From Planotetraspora thailandica (lineage in GTDB: Bacteria; Actinomycetota; Actinomycetes; Streptosporangiales; Streptosporangiaceae): a stretch of DNA of 64,000 nt. The stretch covers positions 1 to 64,000 of the forward strand of contig NZ_BOOR01000027.1 in NCBI RefSeq assembly GCF_016863335.1. Direction: 5' to 3'. The notes under the pieces were generated by a model, which saw only the letters and a list, made by a program, of their open reading frames with translations, was not told where the DNA came from and did no database searches. Positions 26,781-35,157 of the stretch are shown in pieces; position 1 is the stretch's first letter, and every line of letters starts with the position of its first letter. Both the position numbers and the translations under genes were made by a program.

Positions 26781-28343
26781 GTGAGCACTGCGCCCAGCTT
26801 ACGTATGCCTGAGCTGTCCATTGAACGGCCGCTACACGTGGAGGATGTCGAGTCGGCCAAGGGTCCATTGCAGGTCCTGATGCACGGCGACGTCCTTGAT
26901 CCGGTTCGCCGCTGTCATGAATTCGTGATCAGTCAGAGCACAGGCGAGACCATGATCTACGGTCAGACCACCGGGTACGGTGCCCTCGTCAACTACCGTG
27001 GCAGGGCGGATGACACGGACAGGGCCGAAGGTCTCATCGACTTCCTCACCGTCGGGCAGGGCGATCCCCTTCCTGCCGAAGTGGCGCGCGGCATGCTGTT
27101 GGTGCGCCTGGCCACTCTGTCCCGGGCCCGCTCCGGGGTGTCCGCGAAGGTGCTCCAAGCACTGGCCGCCGTTCTCGCCACCCCGCTGGTGCCGGTTGTG
27201 CCGCGGTACGGCTCGGTCGGCGCGAGCGGTGACCTGGCACCACTCGCGCACGCCACCCGGCTGCTCACTGGGCATGGCGAGGCGTTCGTGCACGGCACGC
27301 GCCTGCCTGCCGGGGAAGCCCTGAAAGGAATGGGGATCACTCCTCTCACACTGACTGGACGCGACGCGCTGGCGCTGGTCAACGGCACATCACTCTCCTG
27401 CGCCGCGGCGGCACTGGCGGTAGCCCAGGCCAAGAGGTCACTGCTCGTTGCGCTGCATCTCACGGCTGCTCTGGCCGAGGCTCTAGGCGCGTCTCCGGCC
27501 TTCGCCGACGACGACCTCGCTGCCGCCAGCGGGCACGCGGGCGTTCGTGCGGCTGCGGCCGAACTGCGCGACCTTCTCGCCGGTGGGGTAACCGTTCCCG
27601 ATAGGCCGTTGCAGGAGGTTTACAGTATTCGCTGCGCTCCTCAACTCGTCGGCGCTGCATGGTCGGCATTGGAATGGGCCGGCCAGACGGTGGAAGCGGA
27701 GCTGAACGGGGTGAGTGACAATCCTCTGTTCTTTCCCGAGCAGAGCAAGGTGGCACACGGCGGCAACTTCTTCAGCCAGTCGATCGCTTTCGCGGCCGAC
27801 CTGGTAGCGAACGTGCTCACCCAGCTCGCGAACCTAGCCGAGCGGCAACTTGACCTCCTGGTTGACCCGCACCGCAACGGCGGACTCCCTCCTTTGCTGG
27901 CCGCTGACCCTGGTCGCCAGCACGGTCTCACCGGCGTGCAGATCGCTGCGACCTCCGTCGTCGCGGCTATGCGGAGGGAATGCCTCCCTGCGGGAATGCA
28001 GAGCCTCCCCACCAACCTGCACAATCAGGACGTCGTACCGTTCGGAAACCAGGCCGCGCTCAGCGCACTGGAACAGGCCGAGCGCCTGAGATGGATGCAC
28101 GGCATGCTGGCGGTCGCTCTTCGGCAGGCCTTCCACCTGCTCGACCGGACCCCGCAAGCGTCGGGCGCTAGCTCCCTTGTCGCCGCACTGGCGCCCTCAA
28201 TCGCACCGCTGACCGAAGACAGGCCCTTGGACGAGGATGTCCGCACCGCTGCTGACGCCATGGATTCCCTCGTCGCCGATCGCGCAGCGGGTCTTGTCAT
28301 TCCTCGCCTTAAAACCGCCCCAAGCCACCGCGAGGAACAGTAA
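26781..28343 (+). CDS. MIO-type aromatic amino acid ammonia-lyase (HAL/PAL family)
   Basis: 520 aa from GTG 26781 with AAGGAG 7 nt upstream. The cofactor triad Ala148-Ser149-Gly150 lies in GSVGASGDLAPLAH and makes the MIO prosthetic group. Catalytic Tyr60 is in IYGQTTGYG, and Tyr in EVYSIRCAPQ; NGTS and VSDNPLFF are also kept. The selectivity pair at the position of His-Leu in TAL and Ser-His in HAL is Phe88-Leu89 (LIDFLTVGQG), as in phenylalanine ammonia-lyases (compare WFLKTG in cyanobacterial PAL). This predicts L-phenylalanine to trans-cinnamate rather than histidine degradation, and no hut genes are near. It is followed by a terminator at 28460. Aminomutase activity cannot be excluded. 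Confidence 0.85.
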   Translation: MSTAPSLRMPELSIERPLHVEDVESAKGPLQVLMHGDVLDPVRRCHEFVISQSTGETMIYGQTTGYGALVNYRGRADDTDRAEGLIDFLTVGQGDPLPAEVARGMLLVRLATLSRARSGVSAKVLQALAAVLATPLVPVVPRYGSVGASGDLAPLAHATRLLTGHGEAFVHGTRLPAGEALKGMGITPLTLTGRDALALVNGTSLSCAAAALAVAQAKRSLLVALHLTAALAEALGASPAFADDDLAAASGHAGVRAAAAELRDLLAGGVTVPDRPLQEVYSIRCAPQLVGAAWSALEWAGQTVEAELNGVSDNPLFFPEQSKVAHGGNFFSQSIAFAADLVANVLTQLANLAERQLDLLVDPHRNGGLPPLLAADPGRQHGLTGVQIAATSVVAAMRRECLPAGMQSLPTNLHNQDVVPFGNQAALSALEQAERLRWMHGMLAVALRQAFHLLDRTPQASGASSLVAALAPSIAPLTEDRPLDEDVRTAADAMDSLVADRAAGLVIPRLKTAPSHREEQ

Positions 28344-28459
28344 GCAATATCAAGTGGCGCGGGTACACGCGCGGACGAATAGAAGACGCCGCAGACAGGC
28401 ATGCTGAACCGTCTCGCCTTCCATGGAAACCACCGTGACAATCCCTGCAATGGGTCAAG

Positions 28460-28497
28460 CCCCGCCGTTCCTGGAACGATGCGCAGGAACGGTGGGG
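28460..28497. terminator. Terminator downstream of the ammonia-lyase
   Basis: A 14-bp inverted repeat with one mismatch (28460-28473 against 28484-28497) and a 10-nt loop, 116 bp after the stop. The remaining intergenic DNA to 28648 shows nothing else. Confidence 0.6.
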
Positions 28498-28648
28498 CCG
28501 GATGGTCCCAGTCTTGGACGCCTCCCACCAACCCGGGGCACCTCAGGTCACTGTCGATGGGGGGCCACTCAGCACGCTGCGAAGCGGCTCCTGAAACAAA
28601 ATGGCCTCTGGCCAACCAATCATCGTCCGCCGTCATAACGGAGAGCGC

Positions 28649-29569
28649 ATGACCTATCGGGTCCGTATGTCCGCTGAGGTCCGGGATTGGCTGTCTACGC
28701 TGGTAGCTCAAGATCATGAGAAGGGCAGGGCGATTGGCGAGGCCGTGGCGGTCTTGTTCGAATGTGACGCCGAAACGGGGGCGCCTCTGGTCGTCCCTCT
28801 GCAGTCTGCGCTCCGCACGCAGAGTCCCGGCAGCGCACTCGATTACTGCTACCGGCGCCTGCTCCAACTGCTGCAGCGGATTCGCCGAGACGTCGCCGAT
28901 ATGGCAGCTGCCCGCAAACGCCTGGGACTGCAGATCAGTAGGGCCGGCCACGAGCAGAATGCTCGCGTTGCGCGGAGGCGGTACGAGGAGTTGGTGAGGG
29001 AAGAGGAACGCGCTGCCCTGCAGTCACAGCGGCTCCAGGCCAAGGTGGACGCGTTCCGGGTCCGCAAGGAGGTCGTCAAGGCCAACTACACGGCGGCGCA
29101 AGCCAGGCAGGAGATCGACAAGGCGTTCGCCGCGGCCGGTGAGCCGAGCATGTCCGAACGGGCGGTCGACGACATGACTGCTGTCCACGCCGCCATCAGC
29201 GAGTTGCTGCAGGTTGCTGACGATCTACAGCGGCAGCTTAGCGATGACGCGGCCAATGAGGGCACAAGTGAGTTGCGGCTTGAGTCGGCGGATCTGCGCC
29301 TTCTGTTCGCAGCAGAGTCCCCGGACACCGCGGTACTGCTAGTTGTGGGGATGGGCCAGGACTGGGGGGCGTGGTATGACGAGGCGTTGCCGCTGGCACA
29401 AGCGGAACGCGAACTTGCAGGCGACGACTTCACCGACTACGACCTGGCAACGTTCCTCTCCGAGTACTTCCCTGGTGAGGAGACCGAGGTCCGTGCGGGG
29501 GCCTTCCGGCTGATTGAACTGAACCGTGCACAAGAGATTGGGCCGACAGGCGCGGACGGTCTCCCTTGA
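28649..29569 (+). CDS. RelE/HigB-like toxin-fold domain with coiled-coil extension
   Basis: 306 aa from ATG 28649 (GGAGAG just upstream). The first 70 residues (TYRVRMSAEVRDWLSTLVA, DHEKGRAIGEAVAVLFE, LVVPLQSAL) resemble the RelE/HigB-like fold of type II toxins. They are followed by a long charged helix (about 75-150: RRLLQLLQRIRRDVADMAAA, ARKRLGLQI, REEERAALQSQRLQAKVDAF) predicted as coiled coil, then an acidic C-terminal part. Large proteins of this layout recur in actinomycetes without a neighbouring antitoxin; function unknown. The tail (DDFTDYDLATFLSEYFPGEE) is very acidic and might serve as a built-in inhibitor, which is speculation. Confidence 0.55.
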   Translation: MTYRVRMSAEVRDWLSTLVAQDHEKGRAIGEAVAVLFECDAETGAPLVVPLQSALRTQSPGSALDYCYRRLLQLLQRIRRDVADMAAARKRLGLQISRAGHEQNARVARRRYEELVREEERAALQSQRLQAKVDAFRVRKEVVKANYTAAQARQEIDKAFAAAGEPSMSERAVDDMTAVHAAISELLQVADDLQRQLSDDAANEGTSELRLESADLRLLFAAESPDTAVLLVVGMGQDWGAWYDEALPLAQAERELAGDDFTDYDLATFLSEYFPGEETEVRAGAFRLIELNRAQEIGPTGADGLP

Positions 29570-29793
29570 TCGAGCTGGGACGGGACTGAACTGTAAACCC
29601 AAACTGCAACCCTCAGCCGGGCGTGGTGACGGCTTCCTCATCAGGACCATCCCCGCCGTGGTCACAGGATTGCGCCGCGCTTCTTACGATTGCTGGGCGG
29701 TCGTGGACGTGAGCGGTCGTGCGAGGTTGTCACCCATTGCAGTACGCCGACCATGCGGGGTCCCTACTGCAGCGAAGCCAACACGATGGAAAA

Positions 29794-30501
29794 ATGACCG
29801 ATTACCAGCTTGCGTCCGACGCTGAGCCTGCCCGGTGGATCGTCGATCGGATCGGCCCGTTCGGCGTGGACGTACTGTCGGTGCTGCCTGCTGGTTTCGA
29901 CAGATACGCGCGAGTGTTCCACCCGGCCCATCTCGACGGTCAGACGGTGTCCTGGCGCCAGGTTGCCGAGGCCAACGGCCGCATTCCACATCCGGGGATG
30001 CAGTGGCCGTCGATCACGGGCGACTACCGCTTTCACTGGCGGGATGATCAGCCAGGTCTGTGGGATCAGCATCCAGCAGAGGGCACCATCCCCGCACATC
30101 TCGCGCGCCTACTCGCGACTGAGTTGGCCCGGCACACCACGACCCCGGAAACATGCTGGTACGGCGTCTGGGTAGGTTTCGGCGGGGTGCCCGTGCCACC
30201 AGAGGCTGCCCGGTTCGAGATCCCTGAGAGAGAGATGTTCCTGCTGCGGGGGACTGTGACCACCATCGTGGACGCCCCGGCACTGGACGGCTTCGATCAG
30301 CGGCCGAACCTGTGGTGGCCCGACGATCACGCGTGGTGCGTGGCCACAGAGATCGACTTCATGACCACCTACGTCGGCGGTTCTGTGACGGCCATCGCCG
30401 CGCTGCTCGCTCTCCCAGATGTCGAGATCATGGCGGTACCCCCTCAGATGCGGACCACCTTCGACGGCGACACGGTCAACCCGTCGCCGGCCGGTCACTG
30501 A
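29794..30501 (+). CDS. Conserved hypothetical protein
   Basis: 235 aa from ATG 29794. It is soluble, rich in Trp and His: RWIVDRIGPFGVDVLSVLPA, FDRYARVFHPAH, HRW-like YRFHWRDDQPGLWDQ, CWYGVWVGFGGV, and LWWPDDHAWCVATEIDFMTT near the end. I recall similar proteins as conserved hypotheticals of actinomycetes with no assigned role. No catalytic motif is evident. It stands alone between the toxin-like gene and a tRNA/IS scar. Confidence 0.6.
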   Translation: MTDYQLASDAEPARWIVDRIGPFGVDVLSVLPAGFDRYARVFHPAHLDGQTVSWRQVAEANGRIPHPGMQWPSITGDYRFHWRDDQPGLWDQHPAEGTIPAHLARLLATELARHTTTPETCWYGVWVGFGGVPVPPEAARFEIPEREMFLLRGTVTTIVDAPALDGFDQRPNLWWPDDHAWCVATEIDFMTTYVGGSVTAIAALLALPDVEIMAVPPQMRTTFDGDTVNPSPAGH

Positions 30502-30635
30502 TCACCTGCCAAGCTCGCAGCGGTTACGAGCGGCGATGCGGAGGTGCCAGCAGAATGCCAACCGGTGTCGTAACCACTATCAGTGCCAGACAGGGCAGCG
30601 CACCTTGGGGCAGTTATTTCGGCCTTCGTGTGCGG

Positions 30636-30677
30636 AGCGGGCGACGGGAATCGAACCCACGCTGTCAGCTTGGGAAG
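30636..30677 (-). tRNA. 3' half of a tRNA-Gly(CCC), attachment-site scar
   Basis: The minus strand reads CTTCCCAAGCTGA, then T-arm GTGGGTTCGATTCCCGT, then acceptor CGCCCGC and discriminator T. This is the anticodon-loop-to-3'-end half of a glycine tRNA with anticodon CCC. The 5' half is missing, replaced by an IS256 fragment. Such halves are left where integrative elements use the tRNA 3' end as att site. Confidence 0.7.
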
Positions 30678-30692
30678 GTTGCGTCCACGGGA

Positions 30693-30965
30693 GCGGCCGC
30701 CCAGCACCACCGACCCGGCGTCGCTGCCGTGCCGTACCGCGGTCCGTCCGGGGTTGTGTCTGCCCCTCGACCCGCACAGGGCGGTGACGTCCTCCTCCAG
30801 GAGCGCGAACGTCACCGCCAGCCCGGACTGCACGGCCAGCGCGAGCAGGCCGTCCTTCATCGAGGCGGCGATCTGCTCCATCGCGACGCTCACCTGTGAC
30901 GGGACGGCCACGTCTTGTGCGGCTTGCTGGGCGCGGCGGCGCTGGTTCTGGTAGGTCTTGCTCAC
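30693..30965 (-). pseudogene. 5' fragment of an IS256-family transposase
   Basis: The first 91 codons from the minus-strand ATG at 30965 end at the tRNA-Gly scar. The text MKDGLLALAVQSGLAVTFAL, LEEDVTALCG and GRTAVRHGSDAGSVVLGGR matches the N-terminal part of IS256-type transposases (ALxEADVTALVG, RxAVRHGxxxGSVxLGGR). The DDE domain is absent, so the element is dead. The junction with the tRNA half suggests deletion or recombination at this point. Confidence 0.7.
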
Positions 30966-31135
30966 GGTCCCCGTCTCCCTACTCGGAGTGATTTGGCGAT
31001 TGCTTGAGACCTACCACCAGGTAGGCCGCGAGGCGGGGACCACCACTTCAAGTTCTACGAGCTACGGGACAACCTCGAACGTATTGCCGCCGAGGTTGAG
31101 CGGGAACACGTCGATGCCACTGGCGCCCAGCGCGC

Positions 31136-32449
31136 TCACGGGAGCACATCCGTGCGCAGGCGGGTCTGGACGAACTTCTCTATCCGCCAGGAGCCATCGA
31201 CCTTGGCGAACTCGCCGTGATAGTGGCCGTAGCCGCGCACCGTGAGGGTGCTGCCGTCGATCCAGTCCTCCATGTTGATGGTCGAGGACGCAGCCACCGG
31301 CGAGTGGACCTCGGTAGTGAAGGAGAACAGGTGGTGGATCGCGGTGGCGTCGCCGACGCTGGTGGTGATGACGTCCTCGATCTCCTTCGGGCCGGCCATC
31401 TGCATAACCTGGACGCCTTGCGGGTCATAGATCGTGAAGGTCGCCTCCGGTGCGAACAGCCGCGCGAGCTGGTCGAACTGTTTGTGGTCGGCGTAGTAGG
31501 CGTACCGCGCCATGAACTGGCGGATCTCGTCGACGATGACCAGCCGCTCAGTATCGGACACCGCGAAGAATTGGCGGAATCGCTCGGCGGTGGCCTGCGG
31601 GTTGTCGAACGCGTACGCGTGGGAGGCCTGCGCAATGACATCGGTTTCGATGTTCTCGGCGACCTCCCGGACGCCGGCCAGCAGCTGGTCGCGGTAGTAG
31701 CCGTGGTCGCCGTTGAGCGCCAGGACCGGCATCGGGAGCCGGGTCGTGAACTCGGCCCGGTTGGCCTTGCCGTCCTCGATCATGGCGCCGTAGTGCTGGA
31801 AGCCGCCGCGGATGCCGTTCGGGCCGGTGAAATGCGGCAGATAGTGGGCGACGCCGTATTCCTCGGCGTCCGGCCGCACCGAGGTCAGCCGGTAGAACGG
31901 CGTGAGGTATTCGGTTTCCTTGCCCTGGGTGAGGAACGTGGCTAGGTCGACCTGGCCGTGGAACCCGAAGCCGAAGGTGCCGCCCTCGACGGAAGGGTTC
32001 ATCATCTCTTCAAGGCCGAAGCCGGGGATCAGCGTCTCGGAGAGCACCAGCCGGCGGACCTCGTCAGGGTGCCGTGACGCGTACGCGTAGACCACCATGC
32101 CGCCCACGTCCATGCCGACCAGGTTGATCGGTCCGAGACCCAGCCCGAGCACGATCTGCCGGATGTCCTCGGCGACGTTGGTCTTGGCGAAGGTGTCGCT
32201 CTCGGCTGGGTCGGAATCGCCCATGCCGCGCAGGTCGGGGGCTAGCACGGTGTAGCCCTGGGCCGCCAGCATCGGCATCAGCTCACGCCATACCGCCCAG
32301 GTGAACGGGAAGCCATGCACCAGCACGACCGCCGGGCCGGCGCCGCCGATCACGTAGTGGATGCGGGTGCCGTTCCCTTCGGCGTAGCGGTGGTGGAAGC
32401 CGGGCAGGCCGTCTACCGCAGTTCCCGGTTCGGGATGAGTCACAGTCAT
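31136..32449 (-). CDS. Epoxide-hydrolase-like alpha/beta hydrolase fused to an NTF2/SnoaL-like domain
   Basis: 437 aa. Residues about 20-300 are an alpha/beta hydrolase: oxyanion motif HGFPFTW (45-51), PDLRGMGDSD, the nucleophile Asp114 in VGMDVGGMV (Asp rather than Ser, as in epoxide hydrolases and haloalkane dehalogenases), an acid in NGDHGYY and the His in QASHAYAFDNPQ. Residues about 310-437 (DEIRQFMARYAYYADHKQFD, LFAPEATFTIYD, TVRGYGHYHGEFAK, WRIEKF) form a SnoaL/NTF2-type cone. The two are usually separate genes, so a two-step or substrate-channelling hydrolase is possible. It is divergent from a MerR regulator that shares a palindromic operator region. Confidence 0.8.
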   Translation of the reverse strand: MTVTHPEPGTAVDGLPGFHHRYAEGNGTRIHYVIGGAGPAVVLVHGFPFTWAVWRELMPMLAAQGYTVLAPDLRGMGDSDPAESDTFAKTNVAEDIRQIVLGLGLGPINLVGMDVGGMVVYAYASRHPDEVRRLVLSETLIPGFGLEEMMNPSVEGGTFGFGFHGQVDLATFLTQGKETEYLTPFYRLTSVRPDAEEYGVAHYLPHFTGPNGIRGGFQHYGAMIEDGKANRAEFTTRLPMPVLALNGDHGYYRDQLLAGVREVAENIETDVIAQASHAYAFDNPQATAERFRQFFAVSDTERLVIVDEIRQFMARYAYYADHKQFDQLARLFAPEATFTIYDPQGVQVMQMAGPKEIEDVITTSVGDATAIHHLFSFTTEVHSPVAASSTINMEDWIDGSTLTVRGYGHYHGEFAKVDGSWRIEKFVQTRLRTDVLP

Positions 32450-32485
32450 TGGAGCCTCCTTGATTGTCGGTCGGCTCGAACGTAA

Positions 32486-32507
32486 ACCTTGGAGTATGCT
32501 TCAAGGT
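32486..32507. promoter_or_regulatory. MerR-type palindromic operator in the divergent promoter
   Basis: A 22-bp imperfect palindrome, ACCTTG at 32486 and CAAGGT at 32507 with symmetric AG/AT/CT positions between. It lies 36 bp from the hydrolase start and 57 bp from the merR-type start. It resembles the stretched -35/-10 spacers bound by MerR proteins. Confidence 0.65.
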
Positions 32508-32563
32508 CCAGGGTGATCCGCGTCTCACTCCACTCCGCTCGGATCGACAGGGAGGCTCAGCGC

Positions 32564-32929
32564 ATGTTGATCGGCGAATTCGCTAGACGCGTCGGCGTCA
32601 GCACCGACACGATCCGCTTCTACGGGAAGGTGGGCTTCTTCTCCAGCAGCCGCAGCGAGAACGGCTATCGGCATTACACCGAGAAGGACATCGAAACGGC
32701 CGACCTCATCGCCTCCGGGAAATCGATAGGTTTCTCCCTGCGCGAGATCCTGGCCTTCTCCCAGGAGATGACCGACGGCGTGCTAGATCACGCGCGAGCA
32801 CAAGAGAGCCTGCAGTCCAAGATCAACCTCATCGACGAGCGGATCGCATCACTGAAACGAGTCCGGAAGCTGGCGAAGCAGCAACTCGACTATTGCCAGG
32901 CGGTGGAGGCGCAAGAGCTCTCTGTGTGA
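32564..32929 (+). CDS. MerR-family transcriptional regulator
   Basis: 121 aa from ATG 32564 with GGGAGG upstream; an in-frame ATG at 32489 would overlap the operator. The winged helix is LIGEFARRVGVSTDTIRFYG, then SENGYRHYTEKDIETADLIA, with the switch SIGFSLREILAF. A dimerisation helix follows (LDHARAQESLQSKINLIDER). A single C-terminal Cys (CQAVEAQ) is not a typical metal site. It most likely controls the divergent hydrolase-NTF2 gene and itself. Confidence 0.88.
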   Translation: MLIGEFARRVGVSTDTIRFYGKVGFFSSSRSENGYRHYTEKDIETADLIASGKSIGFSLREILAFSQEMTDGVLDHARAQESLQSKINLIDERIASLKRVRKLAKQQLDYCQAVEAQELSV

Positions 32930-33220
32930 GACGCCGCTCTGGGCAGATAACGAAGTCCATTACCAGGAAGGTCGTCGACCACGCGGCGGGATCGGCGGCG
33001 TACGCGTCAAGCATCCCGGGCCGCCGTCGAATCGGGCAAGCCCCGGCACCCTCCCTGCCCCTGAGCGCTCTCTCCGAGGCCCTGGAGCTATGAGGATCGC
33101 GCCCGTTCCCGTGGGAAGGCATTGGGAAGGATCAGCCGCACACGCCCGGCGAGGGCCGTATACGGCCGGACCTGAGCACTCCCCGCCCGAGTGTATAACC
33201 GCAGGTCAGCAGGTGTTTTG

Positions 33221-33277
33221 GCTGGTCAGGATGGCGCGCCCTGCAGGATTCGAACCTGCGACCGGCGGATTAGAAGT
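33221..33277 (-). tRNA. 3' half of tRNA-Arg(TCT), likely att site of the island
   Basis: The minus strand carries ACTTCTAATCCGCCGG, T-arm GCAGGTTCGAATCCTGC, acceptor AGGGCGC and G. The match to the intact tRNA-Arg at 44975-45048 runs from the anticodon loop (TTCTAA) to the 3' end. It continues through GACCAGC beyond the tRNA, with eight or so differences in about 57 bp. Same orientation as the intact gene, 11.7 kb away: the two ends of an integrated element. Confidence 0.75.
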
Positions 33278-33514
33278 GGGTCGCCTTCATGATGGGCCGA
33301 TTGGTTGCTAGCTGCTGATGGTCAGTCGGCTGCGGTGCTGCGGGGCTGATCATTCCGGGCATATTCCGGATCTTGCTCCTGTCGGCGCGCTGATTCCTCA
33401 GCTCTCGTTCGTGGGCGGGCGGTGGGTGCTCGGCATTCAGGCGGTTGTCCCTGGAGGAGGGCAACGCCGCTTGACCTGACCACAGTCTGGGCGCGCTGGT
33501 GTACAACTGCAACC

Positions 33515-34033
33515 ATGGATAGCGAGGCTCTCCAGCGGGCGCTGGACGATGTCTTTGACCAGGCGCTGGTGTTCCACGGGTTCGTCGACTACATGCGCGA
33601 CTACGAGGTCATCGTGTACGCAACGGCCGATCCGAGCACCGGAATTCAACCTGCTTACTTGCGATATCTGTTCCGGTATTGCGTTGATGCCCGATGCCAG
33701 ACAGCGGTTCCTTCGGAGATCTGGCACGAGTCGTTGGATGACCGCCTCATCGACTACGAGACCGGCGTAGACCTCGATGGGTACGTCTGGGGTGTGAAGT
33801 GGCACCCCCTCTATCCCGGGGCTACAGTCATGGCTGAGTCGACGTCGGCTGATGCCTGGACCGCAGCCATCGGGATTGAATTCCACGAAGTGCGTATCCA
33901 GACCAACGCGCATGACCTGACCTTGGTCTTTTCCGACTTGGACGTGAGCGAGCTGCCGCCCGGCTACACACCTTTCTCCGTGCCTGTCGAGGTAGAGGCC
34001 GCGGCCGACTCCGTCGAAAACAACCTGCAGTAG
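33515..34033 (+). CDS. YxiG-like conserved protein
   Basis: 172 aa from ATG 33515. The text LQRALDDVFDQALVFHGFVD, YMRDYEVIVY, WHESLDDRLIDYETGVDLDG and YVWGVKWHPLYPG resembles the YxiG-like group of small soluble proteins, function unknown, often seen on mobile or polymorphic DNA. No signal peptide. GC is lower than in flanking housekeeping genes. First intact gene inside the tRNA-Arg island. The family call is from memory of its conserved motifs. Confidence 0.6.
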   Translation: MDSEALQRALDDVFDQALVFHGFVDYMRDYEVIVYATADPSTGIQPAYLRYLFRYCVDARCQTAVPSEIWHESLDDRLIDYETGVDLDGYVWGVKWHPLYPGATVMAESTSADAWTAAIGIEFHEVRIQTNAHDLTLVFSDLDVSELPPGYTPFSVPVEVEAAADSVENNLQ

Positions 34034-34367
34034 CGCCCACGCCGGACGGTTTTGTCCCTTGGCCCGGCCAGAGCGCGGTGCCGGTGCGCGTGCCGGCGTC
34101 GCGACTCTCAGGCGAGAGATACGTCCAAAGCATGGGGGCGGACCATCCTCAGTCCGCTCTCGGACCTTCTGTTTACAAGGTTCCCAAACGATCTCCAGCG
34201 GCGTCCGAATCAGTTCGCGGCGCTGGTCGACAACGCCGCGGCCGTTCAGGCCCGTACGGCTCCATCCGGCATCGTCCGCACCGGTGGCTCCCAAGATGGC
34301 TCCCAAAGCGCACCGGGCCACCTATAGAAAGGCGCTGGCTGGCTCGTCGGGCTAATCCGACGACCTT
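34034..34367. other. 334-bp non-coding stretch
   Basis: No gene is supported. A tandem GATGGCTCCCAA/GGTGGCTCCCAA doublet occurs at about 34285-34310, near the end of the convergent DUF5959 gene. It may hold the 3' ends of both genes only. Confidence 0.4.
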
Positions 34368-34796
34368 CTACGCTGACGGAATCGGATTCCAGTTAGTCGT
34401 CAGGTCGTGGAGTCGCTGCCGGTGGCTCGCGATCCAGTCCTCTGGTGGGACGACTGGAACGCGCACGGTGACCATGGAGCCGGTCACGTCCTCAACGACC
34501 ACTTCTGGGCAGTCACGCTCGCCCGTGAGCTGGATGGAGATGGAAGGTCCTCTGCCCATGGCCATCCATGCAATGTCCTCGCCGGCGTCGAGTCTGGCTA
34601 GGGCGTCGGCCCATGCTTCCAGTTTTGAGGCCGACAACACCAGGTCGATGCGGCCGCTCACAAAGGGGGTCTGGACGACGATCTCAGCCGCAAGTCCGGC
34701 AGACCAGTCAGGATGACGCCCCAGAACCTTGACGCAGACGCTGTTGCCCTCATCATCGGCAAGGACGACCAGATCCATTGGAACGACCCCGGCCAT
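34368..34796 (-). CDS. DUF5959-family protein
   Basis: 142 aa from ATG 34796 (GGAGGG 6 nt upstream; the frame is open further but without a ribosome site). The text MDLVVLADDEGNSVCVKVLG, SAGLAAEIVVQTPFVSGRID, WADALARLDAGEDIAWM and TVRVPVV ... WIASHRQRL fits DUF5959, a small actinomycete family of unknown function that I recall next to antitoxin- or phage-like genes. Soluble, acidic. Its upstream side abuts the degenerate tRNA-Gly copy. Confidence 0.65.
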   Translation of the reverse strand: MAGVVPMDLVVLADDEGNSVCVKVLGRHPDWSAGLAAEIVVQTPFVSGRIDLVLSASKLEAWADALARLDAGEDIAWMAMGRGPSISIQLTGERDCPEVVVEDVTGSMVTVRVPVVPPEDWIASHRQRLHDLTTNWNPIPSA

Positions 34797-34893
34797 AGCG
34801 TTCCCTCCATCGATGCGCCTGAGGGATTGTGGCTCACCTGCGGTCCTCAGCACCAACGCATTCCAGTTCGCCCGATGGCGGACCAGGGCCATG

Positions 34894-34954
34894 TTTCGGC
34901 CTTCCGCGTGTGGGGCGGATGACGAGATCGGACCCGCGCTGTCAGCTTGGGAAG
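34894..34954 (-). repeat. Degenerate second copy of the tRNA-Gly att region
   Basis: Aligned with 30617-30677 it shares TTTCGGCCTTC, a decayed acceptor/T-arm, and the exact CGCTGTCAGCTTGGGAAG (anticodon-arm side, plus-strand view). Same orientation, 4.28 kb apart. The T-arm is mutated (ATCGGACCC for TCGAACCC), so this copy is older or was the phage-side sequence. The rest of 34955-35157 holds no gene. Confidence 0.6.
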
Positions 34955-35157
34955 TGTATGGATCAGGGGTCGTAGGGCCGCTGAGCTGGGCTTCAGGCCG
35001 GTCGTGAGTGACCGTGGTTGACCCCTCGTCCCCCTCTCTAATTGCACGCTGATTGCACGACGATCAGGCGGGTCACCCGCGGCTTGACGGGTGTAGCTGC
35101 TGCTCAACTCCCACACCGCGTGCCAGTGGTTGATGAGCGCAGCCGCTCCCTACCGGG

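Noticed and set aside
26781-28343. Histidine ammonia-lyase of a hut operon
   Set aside because: No hutU/hutI/hutG nearby, and the selectivity residues read Phe-Leu rather than Ser-His.
30636-30677. Functional tRNA-Gly gene
   Set aside because: Only the anticodon-loop-to-3' half is present; D-arm and 5' acceptor are missing.
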